Assembly (NCBI RefSeq): GCF_014212055.1
Contig: NZ_JACJVO010000021.1
Location: 186,001 to 250,000, forward strand
Source: Cohnella zeiphila
GTDB lineage: Bacteria; Bacillota; Bacilli; Paenibacillales; Paenibacillaceae
Direction: 5' to 3'
DNA: 64,000 nt
Numbering within the stretch: the first letter of the stretch is position 1; each line of letters starts with the position of its first letter. The notes beneath the pieces are model-generated. The model worked only from the letters and a program-made list of their open reading frames with translations. It did not search any database and was not told the DNA's origin. Of the stretch, positions 28,031 to 36,667 are shown piece after piece. A program made the translations under genes and the position numbers.

Positions 28031-28732
28031 ATGAGACGCACATTTCAGAAGAGCGGGTTGATCGTATCGTGCCAGGCTCTTCCTGACGAGCCTCTGCATG
28101 GCGCGGAAATGATGAAGCGAATGGCCGTTGCCGCCGAGCAGGGGGGAGCGGTCGGCATTCGGGCGAACGGTACGCAGGATATCAGGGCGATTAAAGAAGC
28201 CGTCGAAGTGCCGGTCATCGGGATCATCAAACGGGACATCCCCGGTTCGGCTGTTTATATTACACCCGAAATGGAAGATGTTCGCGCGATTCTGGAGGCG
28301 GGCGCGGATATCGTCGCTTTGGATATGACCGACCGCGAAGGCCGGTTAAGCAAAGTCAAGGAAATGATCGATTTCATTCATGCCGCCGGGGCAAAGGTCA
28401 TGGCCGATATATCCGTATTGGAAGAAGGCATGGCTGCAGAGCGTCTTGGCTCCGATATCATTTCGACGACTCTATCGGGTTATACCCCGTACAGTCCTCG
28501 GCAGGCCGGGCCCGATCTGGAATTAGTCAAGAAGCTGACCGAGAAGGTTCCGGTACCCGTCGCGGCCGAAGGAAGAATATGGAGCGAGCGGGAAGCCGTA
28601 CAGGCCATGCGGCTCGGAGCTTCCTACGTTGTAGTGGGCGCCGCCATTACCCGCCCGCATGTGATTACGAAACGATACGCGGAACGTATGGACGAGTGGC
28701 TGCGCAATAAGCTGCGAGCGGGGAATTGGTGA
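28031..28732 (+). CDS. nanE: N-acetylmannosamine-6-phosphate 2-epimerase
   Basis: 233 residues. ATG 28031 is chosen because GGGAG (28016-28020) is 10 bases upstream; ATG 28025 would leave only four. The whole chain matches NanE: IVSCQALPDEPLHGAEMM, QGGAVGIRANGTQDI, VPVIGIIKRD, ADIVALDMTDREGR, and the C-terminal VAAEGRIWSEREAVQAMRLG and VVVGAAITRP. It converts ManNAc-6-P to GlcNAc-6-P in the cytoplasm. With the ROK kinase 28 bases downstream it forms the ManNAc branch of amino-sugar use. No sialic-acid lyase (nanA) is nearby, so free ManNAc or ManNAc glycans rather than sialate are the likelier source. Confidence 0.95.
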   Translation: MRRTFQKSGLIVSCQALPDEPLHGAEMMKRMAVAAEQGGAVGIRANGTQDIRAIKEAVEVPVIGIIKRDIPGSAVYITPEMEDVRAILEAGADIVALDMTDREGRLSKVKEMIDFIHAAGAKVMADISVLEEGMAAERLGSDIISTTLSGYTPYSPRQAGPDLELVKKLTEKVPVPVAAEGRIWSEREAVQAMRLGASYVVVGAAITRPHVITKRYAERMDEWLRNKLRAGNW

Positions 28733-28760
28733 ACGTTTGGTTGACTGCGGGAGGAGCAAC

Positions 28761-29723
28761 ATGACTAAGACACTGCCGGAACAAGCCGTCGGCGTTGACA
28801 TTGGAGGCACGAAAATCCATATCGGCATTACGGATCGTTCCGGCAACGTAGCCGCCGAGCTTACCGTGCCGTCGGTGGACACGGAGCGACGGGTGATCGG
28901 ACAGGTGATTGCCGGCATTCGGAACGTGATGAAGTTGGCTGAAGACCGGGAAGAACCGCTCAATCTCCAAGGCATCGGCGTTGGGAGCGCCGGACAAATC
29001 GATTTTGCTTCGGGCACGGTGCATTATGCCAACGATTTGCTGCCGGATTATACGGGAACGCCCATTCGGGAGCTGCTGGAACGCGAATTTTCATTGCCGG
29101 TATATGTGGATAATGATGTCAACGTTCTTGCGCTGGCCGAGAAGCGGTTCGGGTCCGGCCGGCATTCGAAGTACATGATTTGCATCGCCTTGGGGACCGG
29201 CGTCGGAGGAGCCCTCCTGTCGGAAGGGAAGTTAGTCCGCGGCGCATTCGGCGGGGCGGGCGAATTCGGTCACATGACCGTCGATTTTCGAGGACCGCGA
29301 TGCATCTGCGGCAATTTGGGATGCCTGGAACTGTATGCGTCGGGATCCTCCATCGCGAGAAGAATGAACGAACGGTTGAAGATGAGGGAACGAGTCGGCG
29401 CAGATGCGCCGACGGTTCCCGATGCCAGAGAGGTTTTTGCCCGGTGGCGGCAAGGAGACGAGATAGCGGAGCAGGTTATCGACGAAGCGGTCGCTGCCTT
29501 AAGCTCGGCTATCGCCAGTCTCATTCATATCGTCAATCCCGATACTATCGTCATCGGCGGAGGCGTCGCGGAATCCGGCGAAGCTTTCTTCGCCAAAATC
29601 CGGAACGAAGTCAAGCGCAGAGCGATGCCTTCCATGTATCGGAACGTTCGAATTGAAGGCGCCAGCTCGGGAAGCCGGAGCGGAATGCTTGGAGCCGCAC
29701 AGCAATTATGGGAGTATTCGTGA
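28761..29723 (+). CDS. ROK-family sugar kinase, probably ManNAc/GlcNAc kinase
   Basis: 320 residues. ATG 28761 follows GGGAGGAGC; upstream in-frame codons lack a site. ATP-binding VGVDIGGTKIHIGITD, sugar-binding region ending in YVDNDVNVLALAE, GTGVGGALLSEGKL, and the ROK zinc motif CICGNLGCLE. No N-terminal helix-turn-helix, so it is a kinase rather than a repressor. Placement after nanE supports phosphorylation of ManNAc (NanK-like) or GlcNAc. ROK specificity is hard to read; glucokinase activity is the main alternative. Confidence 0.9.
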   Translation: MTKTLPEQAVGVDIGGTKIHIGITDRSGNVAAELTVPSVDTERRVIGQVIAGIRNVMKLAEDREEPLNLQGIGVGSAGQIDFASGTVHYANDLLPDYTGTPIRELLEREFSLPVYVDNDVNVLALAEKRFGSGRHSKYMICIALGTGVGGALLSEGKLVRGAFGGAGEFGHMTVDFRGPRCICGNLGCLELYASGSSIARRMNERLKMRERVGADAPTVPDAREVFARWRQGDEIAEQVIDEAVAALSSAIASLIHIVNPDTIVIGGGVAESGEAFFAKIRNEVKRRAMPSMYRNVRIEGASSGSRSGMLGAAQQLWEYS

Positions 29724-29875
29724 CGGCAGATCGGATCAAGCCGTCCAACTGAAAACCCGACAAGCCGAAAGGTGAGGCCAAGTTACGCGTACGCCTTGAG
29801 TGCCGCTTTATTGCACGGCCTCACGCACGAAGGCGTCGTCCATATTCAGAGGAACGTGTGAACTTCGCTTGAGGA

Positions 29876-30072
29876 TGGGCAAGGCGCTGATCAACGAGAT
29901 CGGAGCGGTAGAGCGTTTGCGAAGGCGGGAGTCCGAGTTTTTGGGGAGGAGCAGGTCGTTCGGCTGGACAAACCGAGCCTGTCCGGCGAAGATTTCGCTT
30001 ATTATCTCAACAAGGCCCCTGGTGCGATGGCTCTGCTCGGGGTTCGAAACGAAGAGAGGGGCATCGTTCATC
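29876..30072 (+). pseudogene. M20-family amidohydrolase (N-acyl amino acid/amino sugar deacylase) C-terminal remnant
   Basis: About 65 codons of an M20 peptidase tail survive over two frames. ALINEIGAVERL reads in one frame; a one-base shift then gives AKAGVRVFGEEQVVRLDKPS and LSGEDFAYYLNKAPGAMALLG followed by VRNEERGIVH. The GEDFAYYL motif (metal-site Glu-Asp) is diagnostic. The N-terminal two-thirds and the final helix are missing. It probably once served deacylation in this amino-sugar locus. Confidence 0.75.
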
Positions 30073-30468
30073 GTAAGGCAACTCTCAAACGAAAGGGGAT
30101 CCGCCGCCTTCAGGCACGGGTCCCCTTTAAAAGTCGGTCCTGTTTTTGCAAGCCAGTTGCAAGATGAAGAACAGGCACGGCTTATTGCGACGTCAGAGCT
30201 GTTAGCGTTCCGCGGAGGCTGCTCCGGCGAATCCGCCTGGAATTGCGCGGAATAGGATGGGGGCAACGAGGGCAAGCCGTTCCATCTGCTCTCGCTGCTC
30301 CTATTCCTGCTGCCTGTCGACGCTGAGGCTGAGCACCGAGTGGCCGATCGCCCGATGGACTTCGGATCGCTGTCTAGATATGATCCGCTGAACTAAATAG
30401 CTATAGTCAATTTTTCAACAGGGCATGAACTTTTAAATCGCTTTACAAGTTGTAAAACAATTATTATT
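30073..30468. other. Degenerate junction between the GC-rich amino-sugar locus and the AT-richer block
   Basis: No gene seen. A hairpin (AAAGGGGATCC 30092-30102, GGGTCCCCTTT 30118-30128, one mismatch) with only a short T run may be a weak terminator for the nanE/ROK run. Base composition changes visibly to AT-rich near 30400. Confidence 0.45.
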
Positions 30469-31722
30469 TCAAGTAGGAATGATATCATTCGAGAGCGATT
30501 CTTCAATTGGTAATTCTTTCTTAAATAATGAGTAAGCCATATGCTTATCTAGCGCGAAGATTGCTGCCCCCAATGCGCCTCCGATTTCATTATATACTGA
30601 TTTTTTAACTACCACATTCGCAGTTAGCGGACTCATTGCCCGTTGGTTCATAACATGAGTGGCAATTTTTAAGTAATATTCATTCCCTGTTGGAATAGGA
30701 CCCCCTAAAATAATGGCCTCGGGATTTAAAATGTTAACAAGGTTTGCCATTGCAATACCTAGATAGGAGGCTGCTTTGTGAACGACTTTCATGCACAACT
30801 CATCTCCCGCATCAGCACCGGAGCAAATCTTATCCGCTTTAATAAGCTGCAAATCGTAATTAACGTCAGGATAGAGGAAGGAACTTTGAGCGCCATTACG
30901 AAGTAGCATTCGTACTTCCTGCTCCATGGCAGGCCCTGTTGACAATTGTTGCAAGCATCCTTGATTGCCGCAAGGGCATAATGGTCCATCCGGATCAATA
31001 GTAATATGGCCCAACTCACCTGCCCCCCCGATTGCGCCGGTTACAAGTTGACTATCGTTCAGCAATCCAGCCGCAATTCCCGTACCTATACCAATATAAA
31101 TGACTTGGCTAAAATCCTTCCCAGAACCAAAACGACATTCTGATAGACCACGAGCTCGATGTCTGTTTATCACAGCTGTTTGCCAACCAGTCTCTTGCTG
31201 AATCATGGTACTTATATCAACTTCACACCATCCCAAATCAGAGGCACTATTGATAACACCTCGATTGATGTCAATGAGTCCCGGCATGCCTAATCCAATC
31301 AACTGGATTGGTTTGGTCTCGAGCGTATCGACAAAATTGTTTAAATGCTTGGTCAGTGTTTTAACTACGACTTGAGGTGAACTATCATTTGAAGGGATTG
31401 TTAATTTGTTAATTAAATTCCCATGTAAATCGAACGCCCCTAATGTCCAAATTTGGTTACTATAATCAGCACCAAGGACAACAATAGAATTTGGGCATAA
31501 CTCCAGTAACGTTGCTGGTCTGCCTCCGGTGGTGTAACGAGACTCCGTTTCCTTCACTAGATTTAATTGTATTAATTCCGCAATGGCTACAGAGATCGTT
31601 GCTCGGCTTAGCCCAGTCATTTTTGTAAGTTCAATTCTTGAAAGAGCTCCATACATCCTTAGTGCTTGGATAATACTGACTTTAGTGCCCTTTTGATCGC
31701 CAACATTATTGATACTATCCAT
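30469..31722 (-). CDS. ROK-family transcriptional repressor (XylR/NagC-type)
   Basis: 417 residues from ATG 31722, preceded by AAAGGAGGT 11 bases upstream; an extension to 31776 has no good site. N-terminal winged helix (about 10-75): IIQALRMYGALSRIELTKMT then GLSRATISVAIAELIQLNLV. ROK domain: VLGADYSNQ, NRHRARGLSECRFG, GIGTGIAAGLLNDSQL, GGAGELGHITID and zinc motif CPCGNQGCLQ, where the usual final Glu is Gln. The phosphate-binding DIGGT loop is replaced by ADYSN, so kinase activity is unlikely and it probably senses a sugar. Divergent from the aldo/keto reductase operon; likely represses both catabolic operons to its right and itself. Confidence 0.92.
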   Translation of the reverse strand: MDSINNVGDQKGTKVSIIQALRMYGALSRIELTKMTGLSRATISVAIAELIQLNLVKETESRYTTGGRPATLLELCPNSIVVLGADYSNQIWTLGAFDLHGNLINKLTIPSNDSSPQVVVKTLTKHLNNFVDTLETKPIQLIGLGMPGLIDINRGVINSASDLGWCEVDISTMIQQETGWQTAVINRHRARGLSECRFGSGKDFSQVIYIGIGTGIAAGLLNDSQLVTGAIGGAGELGHITIDPDGPLCPCGNQGCLQQLSTGPAMEQEVRMLLRNGAQSSFLYPDVNYDLQLIKADKICSGADAGDELCMKVVHKAASYLGIAMANLVNILNPEAIILGGPIPTGNEYYLKIATHVMNQRAMSPLTANVVVKKSVYNEIGGALGAAIFALDKHMAYSLFKKELPIEESLSNDIIPT

Positions 31723-31878
31723 TTTATATATGGACCTCCTTTTGTTTTTATGTTTACATATGTGGGAGTAAATCATTGTTTTCCTAAACCGAGTTCACAC
31801 AGTGCGCCAATCTTTGCAACAAAATAAATTTAAAAGATTGCATAATTTACACCCTTAATATTCAATTGCATTCTGTAT

Positions 31879-31901
31879 CCGCAATTCTACAGGGATTGCG
31901 G
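31879..31901. promoter_or_regulatory. Candidate ROK-repressor operator
   Basis: CCGCAAT and ATTGCGG are perfect 7-base arms with a 9-base spacer, about 155 bases upstream of the ROK repressor start and 200 before the -35 of operon A. A palindrome between a repressor and its divergent target is a reasonable operator; binding is inferred. Confidence 0.45.
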
Positions 31902-32100
31902 TGTGGACACAGACGCGTTTTTCTTATGGTTTAACAAGAATAATTAGAGCTATACGGTACATATGAACATTATAAAACAAAGTCAGGTTCTTTGACAATT
32001 TACATTTACACTAGTCTCTTCGGATTTAACCGTTTTTATGACTCTTGGCCCCGATCAAAGGGACTTAATTTAGAAAGCAATTAAATAGTTAATTCGTATA

Positions 32101-32130
32101 TTGACGTAACTGTGGAATAGGATGTATAGT
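32101..32130 (+). promoter_or_regulatory. Sigma-A type promoter of catabolic operon A
   Basis: TTGACG (32101-32106), an 18-base spacer, and TATAGT (32125-32130). Both boxes are one mismatch from consensus and face the aldo/keto reductase gene. Confidence 0.55.
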
Positions 32131-32248
32131 AAACGTGTTCAATAAATCCTGCTTAAACTGAATTGTAGATTGAAAACTTAACTAAACCAATGTACCAAGT
32201 ATCAATGAAAGTCGTCGCACGTCTAAAAGAGGAATAAGGGGCTAAACC

Positions 32249-33298
32249 ATGGAAAAGCGAAGACTGGGATTCTCTGATTTATATCTGAGCGTTTTGGGGA
32301 TGGGATGCTGGCAATATGGCGGTGGTAAATACTGGGGTCCCCAAAATCAGAAAGATGTGGATGAGGTAGTCCATCGTGCTTTGGATTTAGATATTAATTA
32401 TTTTGATACCGCCGAGGTTTACAATGACGGTGAGAGCGAACGATCGCTGGGCACTGCTTTGAAGGGGATCAGGCACAAGGCAATTATAGGAACGAAGGTT
32501 ACCCCGGCCAATACTTCACCATCCGTTTTACGACAGCGATGTGAAGATTCCTTAAGGCGTCTACAAAGCGATTATATTGATTTATATATGGTACATTGGC
32601 CAATTACCCCGCACGGGATCGAGCATTTTACGAATGATCGTGCTGTCATCGATACTCCTCCTTCTATAGAAGAAGCTTTTGGGACCTTATCCACTTTGCA
32701 AAAGGAGGGGAAAATCAGATATATCGGCATTAGCAATCATGGCGTGAAGCAAATGAATCAAGTAAAGGCTACTGGCGTGCAGGTTGTAGCCAATGAACTT
32801 GCGTACAATTTATTTTCGAGGGGCATCGAAGAAGAAATTTTGCCGCATTGTGTATCTAATCATATCGGCGCAATAGGATACATGCCCCTTCAACAGGGAT
32901 TGCTAAGCGGGAAGTACAAAAGTTTGGATGAAATAAAACCCATGCAGGCAAGGTCTCGTCACTTCCACCATGTAAGAGGGGAGGGAGCCAGGCATCATGA
33001 GGAAGGGGCAGAAGAAGAAATCGTTGAAGCGCTGTCAAAACTGCATGAATTAGCGGATCAATTGAAAACCCCTATCTCCGTTTTTTCTCTTGCATGGGTT
33101 ATCGCCAATCGGAACGTGGCTACCACAATCGTTGGTTCGCGCAATATCGAACAACTAAAATCTAACCTGCATAGCACGTATTATCAACTCAGTAGCGAAC
33201 TATATAATCAGTTGAACGAAATTACGAAGCCTATTTTGAAAAAACTTGGATCTAACCCTGACTATTATGAAAATCGATATAACAGTCGAATTGAGTGA
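32249..33298 (+). CDS. Aldo/keto reductase
   Basis: 349 residues, cytoplasmic NADPH-type TIM barrel. The ATG follows AGAGGAATAAGGGG. The catalytic tetrad is visible: Asp and Tyr in [19 protein letters not shown], Lys in IIGTKV, His in MVHWPI. The cofactor end shows [17 protein letters not shown]. The closest broad class is the IolS/GSP69/Tas type. It probably reduces or oxidises a sugar or keto-sugar made by the pathway. First gene of operon A; dgoD starts 37 bases later. Specificity unknown. Confidence 0.93.
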   Translation: MEKRRLGFSDLYLSVLGMGCWQYGGGKYWGPQNQKDVDEVVHRALDLDINYFDTAEVYNDGESERSLGTALKGIRHKAIIGTKVTPANTSPSVLRQRCEDSLRRLQSDYIDLYMVHWPITPHGIEHFTNDRAVIDTPPSIEEAFGTLSTLQKEGKIRYIGISNHGVKQMNQVKATGVQVVANELAYNLFSRGIEEEILPHCVSNHIGAIGYMPLQQGLLSGKYKSLDEIKPMQARSRHFHHVRGEGARHHEEGAEEEIVEALSKLHELADQLKTPISVFSLAWVIANRNVATTIVGSRNIEQLKSNLHSTYYQLSSELYNQLNEITKPILKKLGSNPDYYENRYNSRIE

Positions 33299-33335
33299 AA
33301 CAATGTCAACATGTCATGAAGAAAGAAGGGATTCC

Positions 33336-34484
33336 ATGAGAATAACAGGCTACGAAACCTTTATTGTGCCTCCTCGCTGGCTATTTATTAAATTAACCAC
33401 CGATGAAGGTCTTGAAGGCTGGGGTGAACCCATAGTAGAAGGTCGAGCGGCAACAGTGAAGACAGCTGTGGAAGAACTGATGGAGTATCTAATCGGAAAG
33501 GATCCGCTTCGTATAGAGGATCACTGGCAGGTCATGTACAGAGGGGGATTTTACCGCGGCGGACCCATCTTAATGAGTGCGATATCGGGTATTGATCAAG
33601 CTTTATGGGATATCAAAGGGAAATTTTATAATGCTCCAATTTATCAACTTTTGGGTGGTGCTTGCCGCGATTCCATAAAAGTGTATTCATGGATCGGCGG
33701 AGACCGTCCAAGTGAGGTTGGACTTGCAGCATTAGAAAAAAAAGACGCAGGTTTTACCTCCATCAAAATGAACGCGACCGAAGAAATTCAATTCATCGAT
33801 TCATTTGAAAAAATCGACCAAGTAATTGAAAGGGTTCGCGCCATTCGGGAAATGGCTGGCGATTACTTTGGCATCGGCATCGATTTTCATGGTCGGGTAC
33901 ATAAGCCCATGGCAAAAATATTAGCCAAGGAATTGGAGCCGTTTCGTTTAATGTTCATTGAAGAACCTGTCTTATCGGAACATAACGACGCGCTTAGGGA
34001 TATCGCGTTGCATACAACGATACCGATTGCTACAGGCGAACGGATGTATTCGCGTTGGGAGTTCAAGACACTACTTAACGAGGGATACGTTAATATTATT
34101 CAACCTGACCTGTCTCACGCAGGTGGTATTACAGAGTGCAAAAAGATTGCGACTATGGCAGAAGCCTATGATGTCGCTTTGGCACCTCATTGTCCTTTGG
34201 GACCGATCGCATTGGCTGCTTGTTTGCAGGTGGATGCGACGGCTCATAATGCATTCATTCAGGAGCAAAGTCTAGGCATTCATTATAACGAAGGCAGTGA
34301 TGTGTTGGATTATCTTACCGACGCAAGTGTTTTTGAATATCGGGATGGGTATGTTAGTATCCCTCAAGGACCGGGACTTGGGATTGAAATCAATGAAGAG
34401 CATGTAAGGGAAATGGCGAAAACAGGACATCGTTGGAGAAATCCGATTTGGCGTCACAAAGATGGTACGGTGGCCGAGTGGTAG
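33336..34484 (+). CDS. dgoD: D-galactonate dehydratase (enolase superfamily)
   Basis: 382 residues, the same length as the Escherichia coli enzyme. ATG 33336 follows AAGAAGGGATT; an in-frame extension overlaps the previous gene and is rejected. The catalytic set sits at the E. coli numbering: metal ligands Asp183 (IDFHGR), Glu209 (FIEEP) and Glu235 (ATGERM), acid His185 and base His285 (APHCPLGP). The reaction would be D-galactonate to 2-keto-3-deoxygalactonate plus water. The usual partners dgoK and dgoA are absent from the window, so either they lie elsewhere or the substrate is a related sugar acid. Second gene of operon A. Confidence 0.93.
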   Translation: MRITGYETFIVPPRWLFIKLTTDEGLEGWGEPIVEGRAATVKTAVEELMEYLIGKDPLRIEDHWQVMYRGGFYRGGPILMSAISGIDQALWDIKGKFYNAPIYQLLGGACRDSIKVYSWIGGDRPSEVGLAALEKKDAGFTSIKMNATEEIQFIDSFEKIDQVIERVRAIREMAGDYFGIGIDFHGRVHKPMAKILAKELEPFRLMFIEEPVLSEHNDALRDIALHTTIPIATGERMYSRWEFKTLLNEGYVNIIQPDLSHAGGITECKKIATMAEAYDVALAPHCPLGPIALAACLQVDATAHNAFIQEQSLGIHYNEGSDVLDYLTDASVFEYRDGYVSIPQGPGLGIEINEEHVREMAKTGHRWRNPIWRHKDGTVAEW

Positions 34485-34521
34485 TGCTGCACCCCTCATT
34501 TTCGGAAAGAGGTGAAAATTT

Positions 34522-35850
34522 ATGACAATCCATTCCCAAAATATTGTTCCAAACTGGAATTTTGTACAGGGTATGATCGGTGAAGTTCCTGAATTCTGGA
34601 AGGCAACAAACCCTAGACCGGCTCAAGCCCCCATTTTTAAATTGATTCAGGAGAATGGGCAGAAAGTACTGATGGCAGGAGGTAACGGGGATGTAAATTG
34701 CGTAGGGTGTTTACACGCTTCCATTCCAATCGTTTTAGGCAAAACCTACCGCATGAAGGTGGAATTTGCTGTTTCAGACGATGTGGAACCCTATCAGAAT
34801 TTACTGTTTGCAATTTACACCGAACACTTTAATGATGGCATCTTTCATTATACATATTCAGAAGGGCATTACAAAGGAGAAAACACGTTTTTTATACCTG
34901 GCGACGGCGAAATAAACGGAGAAGTTCGAATTTATTTCAAATTGAGCAGTCAGGGCAAAGCTTGGATTAAATTTGTTACCCTTGAAGAATGTGAAGCGAT
35001 TCCGCCGCGAAAAGCAAGAGTAGCTTGTGTTCAGGGTATGGCCGAGTTGGAGAATTGGGAGCGTGTTCTTGAGTTTATCGGCAAAAAAGGCGTAGATCTC
35101 GTGCTTCTCCCGGAAACGTTCAGGAGCAAGAACTTCGAAGATGCAGAGAATATAGACGGCCCAAGCGCTGCATTGATGTCTAGCAAAGCCAAACAACATC
35201 GGATGTATGTCTCGGGCACTTTTTTCCATTTGGATCAATCTGACGGTTATCTATATAATACCGGACTAATCATGGATAGAAACGGGCAAATCGTCGGAAG
35301 GTACGATAAAAACCATCCGTTTACTTCTGAATTGTTAGATGGAGGGGTGGCCCCAGGGGAGGATGTCCCTGTATTTGATACCGATTTTGGTAAAATCGGC
35401 ATGATGATCTGCTATGACAGTTGGTTCACAGATGTGACTGAGCTGCTTGCGCTAAAGGGAGCCGAAATCATTTTATTCCCGAGCGCAGGGTACTATCAAA
35501 GCATCATTCCTGCTCGAGCTTCCGATAACTGTGTCAGGATCGTAGCGAGCAGTTTGGATTGTCCAATGGGCATTTGGGATACTTCAGGCGCAGAGGTGCA
35601 GAATCCCAATGCAGATCCGACGCGATTTGCCAATTGCGACAATACATTTAGTGATGTATATCGAGAAGAAGTCTTTGGGATTAAGATTCTCTTTGCATCT
35701 TTAGATTTAAATGTATCTCCTTCTCCTCATAATTGGGGAGGGCCTATGAGATCCGCCCCCGGCGGTAGAAGAAACCGCCGCGAGCAGAAAAAAGGGTTGT
35801 TTGATCAAATTCAGTCTGAACTAACGCTAACAAAGAAAAAGGGAGAATAG
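34522..35850 (+). CDS. Nitrilase-superfamily C-N hydrolase fused to an N-terminal beta-sandwich
   Basis: 442 residues without a signal peptide; ATG 34522 follows AAAGAGGTG. Residues 1-155 form a beta-rich module starting NIVPNWNFVQG with GKTYRMKVEFAV and GEVRIYFKL, very like family 4/9-type carbohydrate-binding modules. Residues about 158-415 are a complete carbon-nitrogen hydrolase with the Glu-Lys-Cys triad: Glu198 (LLPETF), Lys263 (RYDKNH), Cys297 (MICYDSW). The last 25 residues are basic. Such enzymes cleave amides or nitriles; here a sugar amide, N-acyl amino sugar or glycosylamine-like compound is conceivable. Fusion of a lectin-like sandwich to a cytoplasmic amidase is unusual. The next gene begins 4 bases later. 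Confidence 0.88.
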   Translation: MTIHSQNIVPNWNFVQGMIGEVPEFWKATNPRPAQAPIFKLIQENGQKVLMAGGNGDVNCVGCLHASIPIVLGKTYRMKVEFAVSDDVEPYQNLLFAIYTEHFNDGIFHYTYSEGHYKGENTFFIPGDGEINGEVRIYFKLSSQGKAWIKFVTLEECEAIPPRKARVACVQGMAELENWERVLEFIGKKGVDLVLLPETFRSKNFEDAENIDGPSAALMSSKAKQHRMYVSGTFFHLDQSDGYLYNTGLIMDRNGQIVGRYDKNHPFTSELLDGGVAPGEDVPVFDTDFGKIGMMICYDSWFTDVTELLALKGAEIILFPSAGYYQSIIPARASDNCVRIVASSLDCPMGIWDTSGAEVQNPNADPTRFANCDNTFSDVYREEVFGIKILFASLDLNVSPSPHNWGGPMRSAPGGRRNRREQKKGLFDQIQSELTLTKKKGE

Positions 35851-35854
35851 AACG

Positions 35855-36661
35855 ATGAAAAAAGGCTCGATCAGTTTTTCTGTCTTTACGAAACCATGGA
35901 AAAGTCTGTCCGTTTGGGAAATGGGCAAACAAATCAGCGGCTGGGGATTCGATGGTATTGAATTCCCGTTGAGGGAAGGATATCTGCTGGAACCAAAGGA
36001 TGCAGAAAAGGGATTGCTGAAGCTTGTGCAACAACTATCCGAACACGGTCTGAAGATTTTCAGTGTTGCTAGCGTAACGGACGAACACGTATTTGCCGGG
36101 TGTGCAGAGGCCGGAATCCCTATTATTAGAATCATGCCTGATATTACGAAGGGCGAAGGGTATTTAGCATCTGAACAAAGGGTGAGACGCCAACTGGAAA
36201 GTCTGGTTCCTTTATGTGAGAAATATGGAGTTAAGGTTGGGCTTCAACAGCATTATGGCGATAATGTCGTTGATTCCACAGGCATGTTGCACTTGATCGA
36301 AGGTTTCGAACCCAAGCACATTGGAGCTATTTGGGACGCTGCTCATGATGCGTTGGCCGGGCAGCAGCCGGAATATGGATTGGATATCGTATGGTCCCAT
36401 CTTTGCATGGTCAATTTCAAAAATGCCTACTATAAAAGAAGCAATGGTCCGGAAGCGCAACAGGCCGAATGGAAACGCTATTTCACGTTGGGAAGCCAAG
36501 GTCTGGCATCCTGGAGAAGAGCAGTAGAATACTTGAAATATCGAAATTATCATGGAGTCGTATGTTTAACTGCTGAGTATACAAATGAGGATGACGTGAA
36601 CCGCTTAATTCAACTGGATATTAATTATGCCAAGCAATTATTTATCGGAGAGGAGGCTTGA
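35855..36661 (+). CDS. Sugar phosphate isomerase/epimerase-family TIM barrel (AP_endonuc_2), copy 1
   Basis: 268 residues; the start follows AAAGGGAG. Xylose-isomerase-like barrel with expected metal-ligand positions: GFDGIEFPL at strand 2, VGLQQHYGD (Gln-His in place of the common Glu), GAIWDAAHDALAG (Asp and His), and VCLTAEYTNE near the end (Glu). Members epimerise keto-sugars, dehydrate inosose or cleave 3-oxo-glycosides. It lies four genes into operon A, directly before a Gfo/Idh/MocA dehydrogenase, a pair typical of oxidise-then-isomerise/cleave chemistry. Confidence 0.88.
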   Translation: MKKGSISFSVFTKPWKSLSVWEMGKQISGWGFDGIEFPLREGYLLEPKDAEKGLLKLVQQLSEHGLKIFSVASVTDEHVFAGCAEAGIPIIRIMPDITKGEGYLASEQRVRRQLESLVPLCEKYGVKVGLQQHYGDNVVDSTGMLHLIEGFEPKHIGAIWDAAHDALAGQQPEYGLDIVWSHLCMVNFKNAYYKRSNGPEAQQAEWKRYFTLGSQGLASWRRAVEYLKYRNYHGVVCLTAEYTNEDDVNRLIQLDINYAKQLFIGEEA

Positions 36662-36667
36662 GAGGGA

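Larger units (their letters stand above)
31723..32248. other. Divergent control region between ROK repressor and catabolic operon A
   Basis: 526 bases, AT-rich, without coding signal. Contains the inverted repeat at 31879-31901 and the promoter at 32101-32130. A leader of roughly 110 bases separates that promoter from the aldo/keto reductase start; no riboswitch is recognised. Confidence 0.6.

Noticed and set aside
33246..33335. 30-residue leader of dgoD
   Set aside because: It overlaps the previous gene, and removing it gives the exact family length and residue numbering.
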